This document shows, in pieces, positions 26,823 to 35,367 of a stretch of DNA of 64,000 bases (positions are counted from its first letter, which is position 1; each line of letters begins with the position of its first letter). A program made the position numbers and the translations under genes. Below the pieces are notes generated by a model. That model was not told the DNA's origin. It saw only the letters and a program-made list of their open reading frames with translations, and made no database searches. The DNA is from SXVE01 sp036388895 (GTDB taxonomy: Bacteria; Acidobacteriota; Blastocatellia; Pyrinomonadales; Pyrinomonadaceae): the NCBI GenBank assembly GCA_036388895.1, contig DASVQY010000020.1, positions 62,001-126,000 on the forward strand, given 5' to 3'.

Positions 26823-28469
26823 CTAAGCCGTTTTTGCGTTCCAAAAACTTTGTGTGAACGAATCTGCTTTGACTTCCTCCTTTAAACCGTTTTCGATTTG
26901 GTAAATTCGCCTTAACGCTACGGCGTAAGCAATCAGATAATAAATAAACCAATTATACGCTACCGACGCGAAAAACGATGTAACAAGATAGCCGACAATG
27001 CTCGCCTGCAGTCCGATTGACAGATAAAAGAACCAATTGTTTTCGTTTTTCGCAAAAAGCGTGCGCTCAATCGCGCCGAGCTTGCGAAACGGGCTGATCA
27101 TAAAAATCAGATACGCCGCGAGTCCCAAAATTCCGAGCTCGGCGGAAACCTGCGTGTAAGCGTTGTGCGTGACCAGATTTTGCACGCCGACAATCGGGAA
27201 ATTTCCAATGCCGATGCCCCATGGATTTCGCAAAGTGACGATAATCGAGCGTTCGAGCAGTTCTCTTCGCTGGTCTGACGAACCGACCGGATCGAGTCCG
27301 GGAATAAAAATCGAGAGCATTCGCAAACCGTAATTTCCCGGCGCCAGCAAAATCACCAAAGTCCCGGTGACAATTGACGCGATTGTAACATTCAGCCGGT
27401 ATTTTCGTCCGAATTTCCAGGCTAAAACGATTGAAGAGACGAGCAGTCCCAAAAATCCGCCGCGCGAAAACGTCACCATATTGGCGGCGACAAAAAGCGC
27501 CGACATCAAAAAATATACGATGCGCCAGAGGTTATTTTTCGATGCAATCGCCAAAGCAATCGTCAGCGGCGTGATAATGACGAAGTGCAGCGCCATATCG
27601 TTCGGATTTTCAAACATTCCGCCGATATTGACCGCGATACGGTAATCTTCGACTGCGAATTCGCCGCGAGCGTAAAGGTCAATCGCCGTGTAACTCAAAT
27701 ATATTCCGATGGCGAACGACAGCCACATTAAACCGATCAAACGCCGACGCGTCCGCAAAACGTTGACCATTACGACGAAAATCAAAACTGCCTTGACGAA
27801 CGGTTCGTAGAATTGATCCCAGGCGATTTTCGGGTCTTTCGCTATCGGAATCGTGACGAGCGCAATTAATGCCAGCGCGAGAATGGCTTTTACTTCGGTC
27901 GAAAGAACCGTCAGATTTCCTTCCGTAGCAAATTGCGCCGGAATATAAAAAATCAGTGTCGCGACGGCAAAATAAATTGCCGTCGCTTTGAGAAAACCGA
28001 GTCCGGGCACGATTTCATACGGACGAAAAAACACCATTATCGAAAAAAGGTAAAGCCCGACGAACGTTAATGTATGACCGTTGCGAATCAGCCAGCGGTC
28101 TGTGCTTAAAAGGCGACGATCTTTTTCCGCCTTTTTCTCCTTTTTCTTTAATTTCTGCTGCTCCGAATATGGCAGTTCAGCAGCCGCATTCGAATCGTTT
28201 TCGTTTGTTTTAGTCTTTTCAAGGTCAGAAACGACAAAATCAGCTTGAGCCGTTCTATTTGCTTTCGGAAACGATTCAAGCTGATTTTGTTTATTTGGCA
28301 AAAGGTTTTGCCCGTTTTCTTGCAATTCAATGGAACTTTGACGTAAAAGTCCGTTTCCCTTTATGGTTTCGAGCGGTTTCAGCGATGCCTGGTCGTGAGT
28401 ATTTACGCCGCTTTTTTTAGCGTTCGATAGCGATTTGTAATCGGAGCTGTTTGCTTCGTTGGCGGACAT
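26823..28469 (-). CDS. O-antigen ligase/polymerase family membrane protein (Wzy_C) with long charged N-terminus
   Basis: A 548-residue protein. Residues 1-130 are polar, Lys/Glu/Asn-rich and without predicted structure. About 10-12 membrane segments follow. The Wzy_C signature region includes SSDQRRELLERSIIVTLRNP, then GIGIGNF and THNAYTQVSAELGILGLAAY, which in characterised ligases and polymerases forms the periplasmic catalytic loop. It would polymerise the repeat units or ligate the glycan. It is the first gene of the polysaccharide operon, 147 bp downstream of the sigma-like gene. The cytosolic extension is unusual for the family. Confidence 0.85.
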   Translation of the reverse strand: MSANEANSSDYKSLSNAKKSGVNTHDQASLKPLETIKGNGLLRQSSIELQENGQNLLPNKQNQLESFPKANRTAQADFVVSDLEKTKTNENDSNAAAELPYSEQQKLKKKEKKAEKDRRLLSTDRWLIRNGHTLTFVGLYLFSIMVFFRPYEIVPGLGFLKATAIYFAVATLIFYIPAQFATEGNLTVLSTEVKAILALALIALVTIPIAKDPKIAWDQFYEPFVKAVLIFVVMVNVLRTRRRLIGLMWLSFAIGIYLSYTAIDLYARGEFAVEDYRIAVNIGGMFENPNDMALHFVIITPLTIALAIASKNNLWRIVYFLMSALFVAANMVTFSRGGFLGLLVSSIVLAWKFGRKYRLNVTIASIVTGTLVILLAPGNYGLRMLSIFIPGLDPVGSSDQRRELLERSIIVTLRNPWGIGIGNFPIVGVQNLVTHNAYTQVSAELGILGLAAYLIFMISPFRKLGAIERTLFAKNENNWFFYLSIGLQASIVGYLVTSFFASVAYNWFIYYLIAYAVALRRIYQIENGLKEEVKADSFTQSFWNAKTA

Positions 28470-28615
28470 TAATAAATTTGTCTGTTAATACAGGCAGGTT
28501 TTCGTTTGACCTTATAATTACTTGTGATTTTGCTTCTGAAAAAATTCCGAATGGCATTTTAGCATTTTTAGGCGGGATTAATAAAAGATTTGCGGGAGGA
28601 CAAAGGGAATTTGTC

Positions 28616-29767
28616 TCAAATCGTCACTTCTTCTTTTTCGAGCGTGATTATTTCGCGCACTTTGCTTTTTAAGGCTTTTTCAAACTGGCGGGCTTCGTTG
28701 ACGCCATTAAAGGAAAGCTGCTGCAAATTCGATTCGATTCGTTTGCGGTAATCGGACACGAGCGAATCGGAAACTCCGAGCATTTCGGCGACTTCCAACT
28801 GCGTTCCGCTGTCGCTGATTAAATAACAATACCACAAGACGTTAATCATCCGGTTGTATTGTTTGGCTTTTCCGCGCACTGATTTTTCCAGATTTTTAAG
28901 AAAATTTTCGACAAAGCCGGCGGCTCCCGCTTCTCCTTCGCGCCGCAGAACTTCTTCCTCCGGATTGGCGCGCGTGTCGGCAAATTCGTAATCCGGACGG
29001 TCGTCTTCGCCGTCATCGCTGGCGCCGCTGACCGGAACCAGATGAATGTCCATAATCGGCAGGCGCGACATTACGAATGTCCTCAAAGAGCGAACGTCAA
29101 CCGGCGAATCAATCGCTTTGAAAACGCGAATTATCAATTTTTCCAATTCCACATTGCTGATGACGATTTGCGCATCGCCCGTACAGCCGACCATTCTCGT
29201 ATCGCGGCTGTGAAAAGAAACGGTTTTAACGCGTTCGTCCATTTCCTGATTATCGCGCCGCATTTTTTTGCTCGACCACTCCGCCAAACCATACAAACGG
29301 TCGGCGAGGCGGCGATGTCCGTCGGCGGCGCCGTGATTATCAAAACGTTTGAAATTTTTGCCCGTTTGGATAAGCGTCGAGATGCGCCGCGCTAAACGAT
29401 AGCTCTCCGGGTATCGCTTGCGAAGCTCGGCGGTGAGCATATTCGTCAGCTCGATCTGACTTATTTCCGCTTCGACTTCGGCGTCCGACATTCCGGCGTC
29501 GAGGTAATGCTGAAAGCGTTCTTTACTTAAAAGCGCGACGAAAAGTTCCTGCGTCAAATCCGTGTAGGCGTTGTGCTTCCCTTCTTCGACCAGAAATCCG
29601 GCGCGTTTCGACGCTCGCACCAAAGGATGGGAAGAAACTATCCGGTGAAGTTCCATCCAGATTTGGTTGACATCCGAATTCTGAAGACTTTCGTTCCATT
29701 TGCCGACTTTTATTTGACGAGTTTGGACGGATTTCGTCGTCCGTTCCTGCTGTTTGATACCATTCAT
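28616..29767 (-). CDS. Sigma-factor-like regulator with C-terminal HTH, unclassified
   Basis: The 383-residue soluble protein has a region-2-like segment (YTDLTQELFVALLSKERFQ, about residues 68-86), a polar middle, and a C-terminal helix-turn-helix TQLEVAEMLGVSDSLVSDYR (about residues 325-345), as in sigma region 4 or LuxR-type domains. Asp/Glu-rich stretches separate the two. I do not recognise a named family; it may be a divergent sigma-70-like factor. It lies directly upstream of the polysaccharide operon, same strand, and may control it. A leader of nearly 300 nt precedes the ATG. Confidence 0.6.
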   Translation of the reverse strand: MNGIKQQERTTKSVQTRQIKVGKWNESLQNSDVNQIWMELHRIVSSHPLVRASKRAGFLVEEGKHNAYTDLTQELFVALLSKERFQHYLDAGMSDAEVEAEISQIELTNMLTAELRKRYPESYRLARRISTLIQTGKNFKRFDNHGAADGHRRLADRLYGLAEWSSKKMRRDNQEMDERVKTVSFHSRDTRMVGCTGDAQIVISNVELEKLIIRVFKAIDSPVDVRSLRTFVMSRLPIMDIHLVPVSGASDDGEDDRPDYEFADTRANPEEEVLRREGEAGAAGFVENFLKNLEKSVRGKAKQYNRMINVLWYCYLISDSGTQLEVAEMLGVSDSLVSDYRKRIESNLQQLSFNGVNEARQFEKALKSKVREIITLEKEEVTI

Positions 29768-30262
29768 ATTGGAGTTTGGCTTTTTATTATTTTTTGTATT
29801 TATTAAAAACGAATAACCGTCCGCTTCGGTCTCGCTTTTTGAAATCTCTGTGTAATTGAGATTTTATTTTGCACCGGTAAGAGTTCGCTTCAATTGTCGC
29901 GTGTTGGAGATTGGTAGAACTTTGTAAATTAACTGCCGAGCTTTTTTCGGTTAATTTGGAAGATTGAAGACGAGGGGTTTCCGCTCTCACCGCCTACATT
30001 TAAGATGTTAGCAACAATTCCAATTTTGAGCAACAGTTTTTTGTCTTTTTTTAACTTGTTAAACATTTGCACTTAAGTGTAGTAGGTAGAATGGTTTACG
30101 AATCAAAAAACCACAATTAAATAATTATTGAATTAGATTTCTGATAATTTTATGCAATAGATTTTGGAACAAAACCTTCATTACAGATTTATTTTTCTTG
30201 TAAAGATAATGTTTGTTTTAACGCGGCACGGGGTTTTTATATTTTCGGGCGCTATTAAATTT
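29768..30262. other. Divergent intergenic region with long leader
   Basis: No convincing gene is present in these 495 bp. On the minus strand a TTGCTC/TAACAT pair (17-bp spacing, about 30004-30032) could drive the sigma-like gene, leaving a leader of about 230 nt. A short open frame of about 67 codons at 29787-29990 (minus) reads as low-complexity and is not supported. On the plus strand a perfect 10-bp palindrome, CACTTAAGTG, lies at 30070-30079, upstream of the zinc-finger gene. Confidence 0.4.
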
Positions 30263-30583
30263 ATGTTCTGGAAAAAAATGAAAAATTTTTGCAAAAATGC
30301 AAATTGTCCTTCATCGCAGGATTTGCTGAAATTTCAAACGAGTGAAATTTCGCAAAAAGAAAAAGACGGCATCGAAGGGCATCTGACAAACTGTGAGTTT
30401 TGCGCGGCGGAAGTGGAATTTTACAAACACTACCCGTTGTCCGAAGAAAAAATCGAAGCGGTCGAAATCCCGAAACCGCTCTACGACCTCGCTAAAGTTC
30501 TGCTTGGAAATCGCCGCAACGATTTCTTTTTGCTCAATAAATTGCTGGGCGAAAACGAAAGCTTAACGCTCGAAAAGGTTTGA
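30263..30583 (+). CDS. Small soluble zinc-finger (ZAS/zf-HC2-like) protein
   Basis: A 106-residue protein. The N-terminal half has a Cys in ANCPSSQDLLKF and the H-x3-C-x2-C motif HLTNCEFC, the signature of zinc-containing anti-sigma factors. There is no membrane segment. The C-terminal half (IPKPLYDLAKVLL) is helical. The open frame extends 33 codons upstream through an AT-rich, hydrophobic non-conserved stretch, so I start at the ATG at 30263. It is divergent from the sigma-like gene and could be a soluble partner for it or for the ECF factor at 34.6 kb (inference). Confidence 0.6.
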   Translation: MFWKKMKNFCKNANCPSSQDLLKFQTSEISQKEKDGIEGHLTNCEFCAAEVEFYKHYPLSEEKIEAVEIPKPLYDLAKVLLGNRRNDFFLLNKLLGENESLTLEKV

Positions 30584-30599
30584 TCGAAAGTATGGACAA

Positions 30600-30735
30600 G
30601 AGGTCGAGGATAGGGACTAGATAAGGATTAAGTTTTGAACAGCGCGAAATAGGTACACTTATTTCCTATTTATTTGACATCCTTTACTTTTCCTTAACTC
30701 TTATTTTCTAAATCTCTATTCCCTAAACCCTGCTT
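30600..30735. repeat. Fold-back spacer between convergent genes
   Basis: The left side (AGGATAGGGACTAGATAAGG) and the right side (CTCTATTCCCTAAACC and flanking TCCTTAACTCTTATTTTC) are built from related words of opposite orientation and can pair imperfectly over about 30 bp. It separates the convergent zinc-finger and acyl-CoA synthetase genes and may serve as a two-way terminator. Confidence 0.45.
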
Positions 30736-30740
30736 TTCAT

Positions 30741-32570
30741 CTAACTTCCGCAGATTTCATCAATCGCTTCTTCGTATTTATCGTCTATCACGCCGCGTTT
30801 GATTTTTAAGGTCGGAGTCATCTCGCCTTTATCAATCGAAAATTCGCGCGGCAAAAGATAAACCCGCTTTACACGCTCGTAATCGTTCAGCTCGCGCGTC
30901 AGTTCAACGGCATCGCGCTGAACGCGCTTGACGACGTGCGGATTTTCGCAAAGCTCTTCGCGCGAACCGTTCGCGTCAATGCCTTCTTCCGCCAAAGTTT
31001 GTTTGAGCGAATCCCAATCCGGCACAATCAAAGCGCCGACCTGTTTTCTGCCCGAACCGACGACGACTGCCTGCGAAACGAGCGGCGATTGTTTTAAAAG
31101 ACTTTCGACTTGTAGCGGCGCGACGTATTTTCCGTTTGAAAGTTTAAACAAATCTTTTATGCGGTCGGTTACGTAAAAATGTCCGTCTGCATCCTGATAG
31201 CCGACATCGCCGGTGTGATAAAAACCGTCTTCGTCAATAACTTTAGCGGTTTCTTCCGGCTTGTTGAAATAACCGCGCATCACGTTTCGCCCGCGAATCA
31301 AAATCTCGCCGTCTTTTTCGGCTATTTTCATTTCGATTCCTTCAAACTGTCTTCCGATTGAACCGACTTTGTTATCTTCGGGGCGATTAGCGCACGTAAT
31401 ACACGCTTCGGTCATTCCATAGCCCTGCAAAATCGGAATTCCCGCCGCCCAAAAAGCGTATGAAAGTTTTTTTGAAAGCGGAGCGCCGCCGGATACAAAA
31501 AACCGGAGGCTCCCGCCAACCCCTTCGCGCCATTTTGAAAAAACAAGACGACTAGCAATCGAATGTTTGACGGCTAAAATCGGCGAAACGGATTTATTTT
31601 CGTCCTTCGCTTCCCAATACTGCTGACCGACTTCCAAAGCCCAATCGAAAAGCGAAGTTTTCCAGCCGCCCGCCGCTTTACCTTTTTTAACGATTTTATG
31701 ATAAACCTGCTCGAAAAGACGCGGAACGGCGGTCATAATCGTCGGACGGACTTCGGTTAAAAAAGTTCCTATTTGATCGAACGAAGCGCAGTAATGAATC
31801 GCCACGCCGTTCGCGCAAAGAACGTAAAAAACCGCTCGCTCAAAAATATGAGAAAGCGGCAGAACGGCTAAAGAACGATCCGTTTTCAAAATCGGCAAGC
31901 CTTTTGAAATAGCCAGAATATTCGACGTAAAATTTTCGTGCGAAAGCATTACGCCTTTCGGTTCGCCGGTCGTACCGGAAGTATAAATAATCGTCGCCAA
32001 ATCGTCGGTTTGGATTTTTTCGAGCAGATTTTCGTACAAACGCGAATCAATCGCGTCGGTTTCTTCGCCGCGCCGCTCGACATCGGCGAGCGTTAACGCG
32101 CGATTATCGTTTTTCGGAACGGCATCTTCCTCGAAAAAAATCAATTTTTCCAACCGTTCGACAGATTGAACCGCATTTTCGGCGTGTTTCCAGAGTTTTT
32201 TACCGGAAACGAGAAGAATTTTAGCGCCGGAATCTTCTAAAATATAGCGAATTTGCTCGACGGCTTGCGTCGTATAAATCGGAACGTTGACGGCGCGAAG
32301 CGACAAAATCGCCAGATCGGTCAAAGACCATTCGGGACGATTTTCGGAAATAATCGCAATGCGGTCACCCGCCTTTACTCCGAGGCTCGAAAGACCGAGC
32401 GCGATACGCTTTATTTTTTCAATGACTTCAGCGCCGGAAAGATGAACCCAAACGTCCTGAATTTTATAATTGAGCGCGTTGTTTTTTGCGTTGCTGCGAA
32501 ACGATTCCAAACAAAAATGCGGAATTGTCTGTGGGATTCGTTCAAAACCGATTAAATTTTGATTAATCAT
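30741..32570 (-). CDS. fadD: Long-chain fatty acid-CoA ligase (AMP-binding)
   Basis: The 609-residue adenylate-forming enzyme has the P-loop-like motif IIYTSGTTGEPKGVMLSH (about residue 190). GGAPLSKKLSYAFW and GYGMTE follow. The A8 region is FYHTGDVGYQDADGHFYVTD, then RIKDLFKLSNGKYVAP. It resembles the long-chain (FadD15/FAA-like) group that activates C16-C18 fatty acids to acyl-CoA with ATP. The gene stands alone, with no beta-oxidation genes nearby, so it may serve lipid uptake or remodelling. Confidence 0.92.
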   Translation of the reverse strand: MINQNLIGFERIPQTIPHFCLESFRSNAKNNALNYKIQDVWVHLSGAEVIEKIKRIALGLSSLGVKAGDRIAIISENRPEWSLTDLAILSLRAVNVPIYTTQAVEQIRYILEDSGAKILLVSGKKLWKHAENAVQSVERLEKLIFFEEDAVPKNDNRALTLADVERRGEETDAIDSRLYENLLEKIQTDDLATIIYTSGTTGEPKGVMLSHENFTSNILAISKGLPILKTDRSLAVLPLSHIFERAVFYVLCANGVAIHYCASFDQIGTFLTEVRPTIMTAVPRLFEQVYHKIVKKGKAAGGWKTSLFDWALEVGQQYWEAKDENKSVSPILAVKHSIASRLVFSKWREGVGGSLRFFVSGGAPLSKKLSYAFWAAGIPILQGYGMTEACITCANRPEDNKVGSIGRQFEGIEMKIAEKDGEILIRGRNVMRGYFNKPEETAKVIDEDGFYHTGDVGYQDADGHFYVTDRIKDLFKLSNGKYVAPLQVESLLKQSPLVSQAVVVGSGRKQVGALIVPDWDSLKQTLAEEGIDANGSREELCENPHVVKRVQRDAVELTRELNDYERVKRVYLLPREFSIDKGEMTPTLKIKRGVIDDKYEEAIDEICGS

Positions 32571-32715
32571 TATTTATAAAAGTTTCAACAAAATTTGCGC
32601 CTTCAACCTGAGTTTGACTGCCAAAGCCGCAACATAAACCCGAAACGTTTTTCCGTTTCTTATAGATGCGAATTCTTGTCGAAAGCAATTATTTAATAAT
32701 CTCAAAAGTGCAAAT

Positions 32716-34284
32716 TTATGTCCAATAATTACGGTCGAGCGAGCGGTAATTTATCGCTTCGCTGATGTGCATCGGCTGTATATTTTCGCTTGCTTCCAAA
32801 TCGGCGATAGTTCTGGCGACTTTCAAAATCCGGTCGTGCGCGCGAGCCGAAAGTCCTTGCCGCAGCATTGCTCGTTCAAGCAGATTTTCGCTCTCTGCAT
32901 CAAGAGCGCAAAACTTGCGAATCTGGGCGGGTGACATCGCTGAGTTCGAATAAACACTATCGCCGCTTAACCTTTTAAGTTGAATTTCTCTGGCATTAAT
33001 TACTCTCTGACGAATAACTTGCGAATTCTCGCCGGGAGCAACGCCTTTTCCGCGCAATTCTTTAAAGTTCACCGCCGGAACGTCAACGTGTATATCAATT
33101 CTGTCGAGCAACGGACCGGAAATTTTGCCGACGTAACGCTGAATCTGGACCGGCGAGCATTTGCATTCGCGCTGCGAGCCGAAATAGCCGCACGGACAAG
33201 GATTCATCGAAGCGACGAGCGTGAAATTCGACGGAAAAGTTAAAGAAGTCGCCGCGCGGGAAATGGTCACCTGTTTATCTTCCATCGGCTGGCGCATAAC
33301 TTCTAAAACGCTCCGGTCAAACTCGGGCAATTCATCGAGAAACAAAACTCCGAGATGCGCCAGCGAAACTTCGCCCGGTTTCGGAATCGAACCGCCGCCG
33401 ATGAGTCCTGCTTGAGAAACCGTATGATGCGGCGATTTAAACGGTCTCGTAGTAACCAAACCGGATTTTCCGGTTAAACCTGCGACAGAATGAATTTTCG
33501 TGATTTCCAGAGCTTCTTCAAATTCGAGCGGCGGCAAAATCGTCGGCAGACGCTTGGCGAGCATCGTTTTTCCCGATCCCGGCGGACCAATTAATAAAAT
33601 ATTATGTCCGCCAGCGCTGGCGACTTCGAGAGCGCGTTTTGCCGTGTGCTGTCCTCGAACTTCGGCGAAATCTGCGCGGTATTTATTTTCGGAATTTTTT
33701 ATGTCGGAAACGTTTAATTTCAGCGGCATTGTTTGCGCTTCTCTGCCGTTTTGCAAAGCCTGCACGATTTCCGTCGCTTGCCGCAAATCTCTAATCGGAT
33801 AAACATCTACGTCCTGCACAACCGCCGCTTCGGTCGCGTTTTCTTCGGGCAGAAGAAGATTTTTAATGCCGTTCTCGCGCGCTCTCAAAGCAATCGAAAG
33901 CGCGCCGCGAACCGGGCGAACGCGTCCGTCGAGCGAAAGCTCGCCGACGCTCAAAGTATTTTTCAAATTTTCGACGTTTCCCAAATCGCCGTTCGCGCCT
34001 AAAATTCCGAGCGCAATCGGCAAATCGAAACTCGCGCCTTCTTTGCGAACATCGGCGGGCGCTAAATTTATCGTCGTTTTGTGAAAGGGAAAAAAGAACG
34101 AGCTGTTGACGATGGCGGCGCGAATTCGCTCGCGCGATTCCCGTATCGCGGTGTCGGGCAAACCGACGATTATTACCGGCGACGACGTATCGGCTTCGCC
34201 TTTGACCGGCTGGAGATTAACTTCTATATCTACGATGAGAGCGTCAATGCCGTAAACTGCGGCGGACTGCACGAGGAAGAGCAT
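32716..34284 (-). CDS. comM: YifB/ComM family Mg-chelatase-like AAA ATPase
   Basis: A 522-residue protein with three parts. The N-terminal Lon-like S5/ChlI domain shows IVGLPDTAIRESRERIRAAI. The central AAA+ domain has Walker A LIGPPGSGKTMLAKRLP and Walker B LGVLFLDELPEF. The C-terminal lid ends in ARAHDRILKVARTIADLE. The NPCPCG Cys-rich turn typical of the family is present. ComM is a branch-migration helicase promoting integration of taken-up DNA. The frame is open 48 codons further upstream, but those residues are not family-like. The ATG at 34284 precedes LFLVQSAAVYGIDA, the conserved family start. Confidence 0.92.
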   Translation of the reverse strand: MLFLVQSAAVYGIDALIVDIEVNLQPVKGEADTSSPVIIVGLPDTAIRESRERIRAAIVNSSFFFPFHKTTINLAPADVRKEGASFDLPIALGILGANGDLGNVENLKNTLSVGELSLDGRVRPVRGALSIALRARENGIKNLLLPEENATEAAVVQDVDVYPIRDLRQATEIVQALQNGREAQTMPLKLNVSDIKNSENKYRADFAEVRGQHTAKRALEVASAGGHNILLIGPPGSGKTMLAKRLPTILPPLEFEEALEITKIHSVAGLTGKSGLVTTRPFKSPHHTVSQAGLIGGGSIPKPGEVSLAHLGVLFLDELPEFDRSVLEVMRQPMEDKQVTISRAATSLTFPSNFTLVASMNPCPCGYFGSQRECKCSPVQIQRYVGKISGPLLDRIDIHVDVPAVNFKELRGKGVAPGENSQVIRQRVINAREIQLKRLSGDSVYSNSAMSPAQIRKFCALDAESENLLERAMLRQGLSARAHDRILKVARTIADLEASENIQPMHISEAINYRSLDRNYWT

Positions 34285-34593
34285 ATTTTTACAATAAAAC
34301 GGAGAATGTTCAATAAAATAGAGAATGTTCAATAAACATCTGAATTTATACCATAATTTCTGATTAAACCCGAAAAATTTATAAAAATGCCCCGCGCAAT
34401 CAGAATTTGATTGTCTGATTTCCGGCAATCGGTGTAATATAAAATAGAATTTTGTTCACCTGAAAAAATTCTTTACCTTTTTCGGATTTCGTCATAGAAT
34501 CAACGGACGGTTAAAGCAACTTTAATTTGGAGGTGGCTCATCATAGACACGGAACAAGTTTTAGACACGAACACCAATCTTTTAGGAGCGACT
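34285..34593. promoter_or_regulatory. Divergent promoter region of comM and the ECF sigma gene
   Basis: These 309 bp carry no gene. For the sigma gene a TTGTCT/TAATAT pair (about 18-bp spacing, ending near 34440) could act as a promoter. A strong Shine-Dalgarno-like GGAGGTGG lies at 34529-34536 but no ATG, GTG or TTG in the sigma frame follows it at a normal distance. A second one, AGGAG at 34584-34588, sits 5 bp before the ATG at 34594. Near 34250-34340 two near-copies of the word GAATGTTCAATAAA occur. Confidence 0.45.
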
Positions 34594-35253
34594 ATGGAAG
34601 TCACCTCGGCGATAGAAAACGAAATCGCATTTGGTTTTGAGGAAAGCGCCGGGATAATTCCCGCTTTTCAGACTCCTGCGGCTGAACCGGCAGAAGTTTT
34701 AGATCCGAACGCTTCCGATTTTACGCTCGCGCAGAAAGCGGCAAACGGAGATATTTCCGCATTTGAGTTGATTTACGAGCGTTATCATCGCCGCACGTAC
34801 AGTCTTTGTCTGCGAATGACGAACAGCCAATCCGAAGCCGAAGATCTAACGCAGGAAGTTTTCATCCAGCTTTTTCGCAAAGCCGGCAGTTTTCGCGGCG
34901 ATTCCGCGTTTTCAACCTGGCTTCACCGTTTGACGGTCAATCAGGTTTTGATGCACTTTCGGCGGCGCAGCATAAAAAACGAAAAAACTTCCGAAGACGG
35001 CGAAATGCCCGAACAAACCGTTTCGGGAACGGAAAATCCGAACCGTATGCCGGTCGTTGACCGCATTGCGCTGAAAAAAGCCATCGCCGAGCTGCCGAAC
35101 GGTTACCGCAAAGTCTTCGTTCTTCACGACATCGAGGGATACGAGCACGAAGAAGTCGCCCGGCTTCTCGGCATTTCCGTCGGCACTTCAAAATCACAGC
35201 TTCACAAAGCGCGCCTCAAACTGCGCGGTCTTTTAATCAAACAAAACGATTGA
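34594..35253 (+). CDS. ECF-type RNA polymerase sigma factor
   Basis: The 219-residue protein has an acidic 50-residue N-terminal extension. Sigma region 2 follows, with AFELIYERYHRRTYSLCLRM then EAEDLTQEVFIQLF. Region 4 includes LPNGYRKVFVLHDIEGYEHE and the HTH EEVARLLGISVGTSKSQLHK. It belongs to the SigW/RpoE-like group. It is followed 114 bp later by a membrane zf-HC2 protein, the usual cognate anti-sigma arrangement. The start at 34594 has AGGAG at good spacing; see the upstream region for an alternative. Envelope stress is the likely signal (family knowledge, not shown here). Confidence 0.93.
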   Translation: MEVTSAIENEIAFGFEESAGIIPAFQTPAAEPAEVLDPNASDFTLAQKAANGDISAFELIYERYHRRTYSLCLRMTNSQSEAEDLTQEVFIQLFRKAGSFRGDSAFSTWLHRLTVNQVLMHFRRRSIKNEKTSEDGEMPEQTVSGTENPNRMPVVDRIALKKAIAELPNGYRKVFVLHDIEGYEHEEVARLLGISVGTSKSQLHKARLKLRGLLIKQND

Positions 35254-35367
35254 AAATGTTTTTCTTAAGGCAACTTTTTATTTTCGAGGGCAATCTATTA
35301 GTTTGATTCAGGCAGTTTGGCGGTTTATACAACCGATAAATATTCAACATCTAATGGAAAATCAGAG

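Noticed and set aside
29787..29990. 67-codon minus-strand open frame in the sigma-like gene leader
   Set aside because: Starts with a non-ATG codon, has no ribosome binding site and no recognisable motif.
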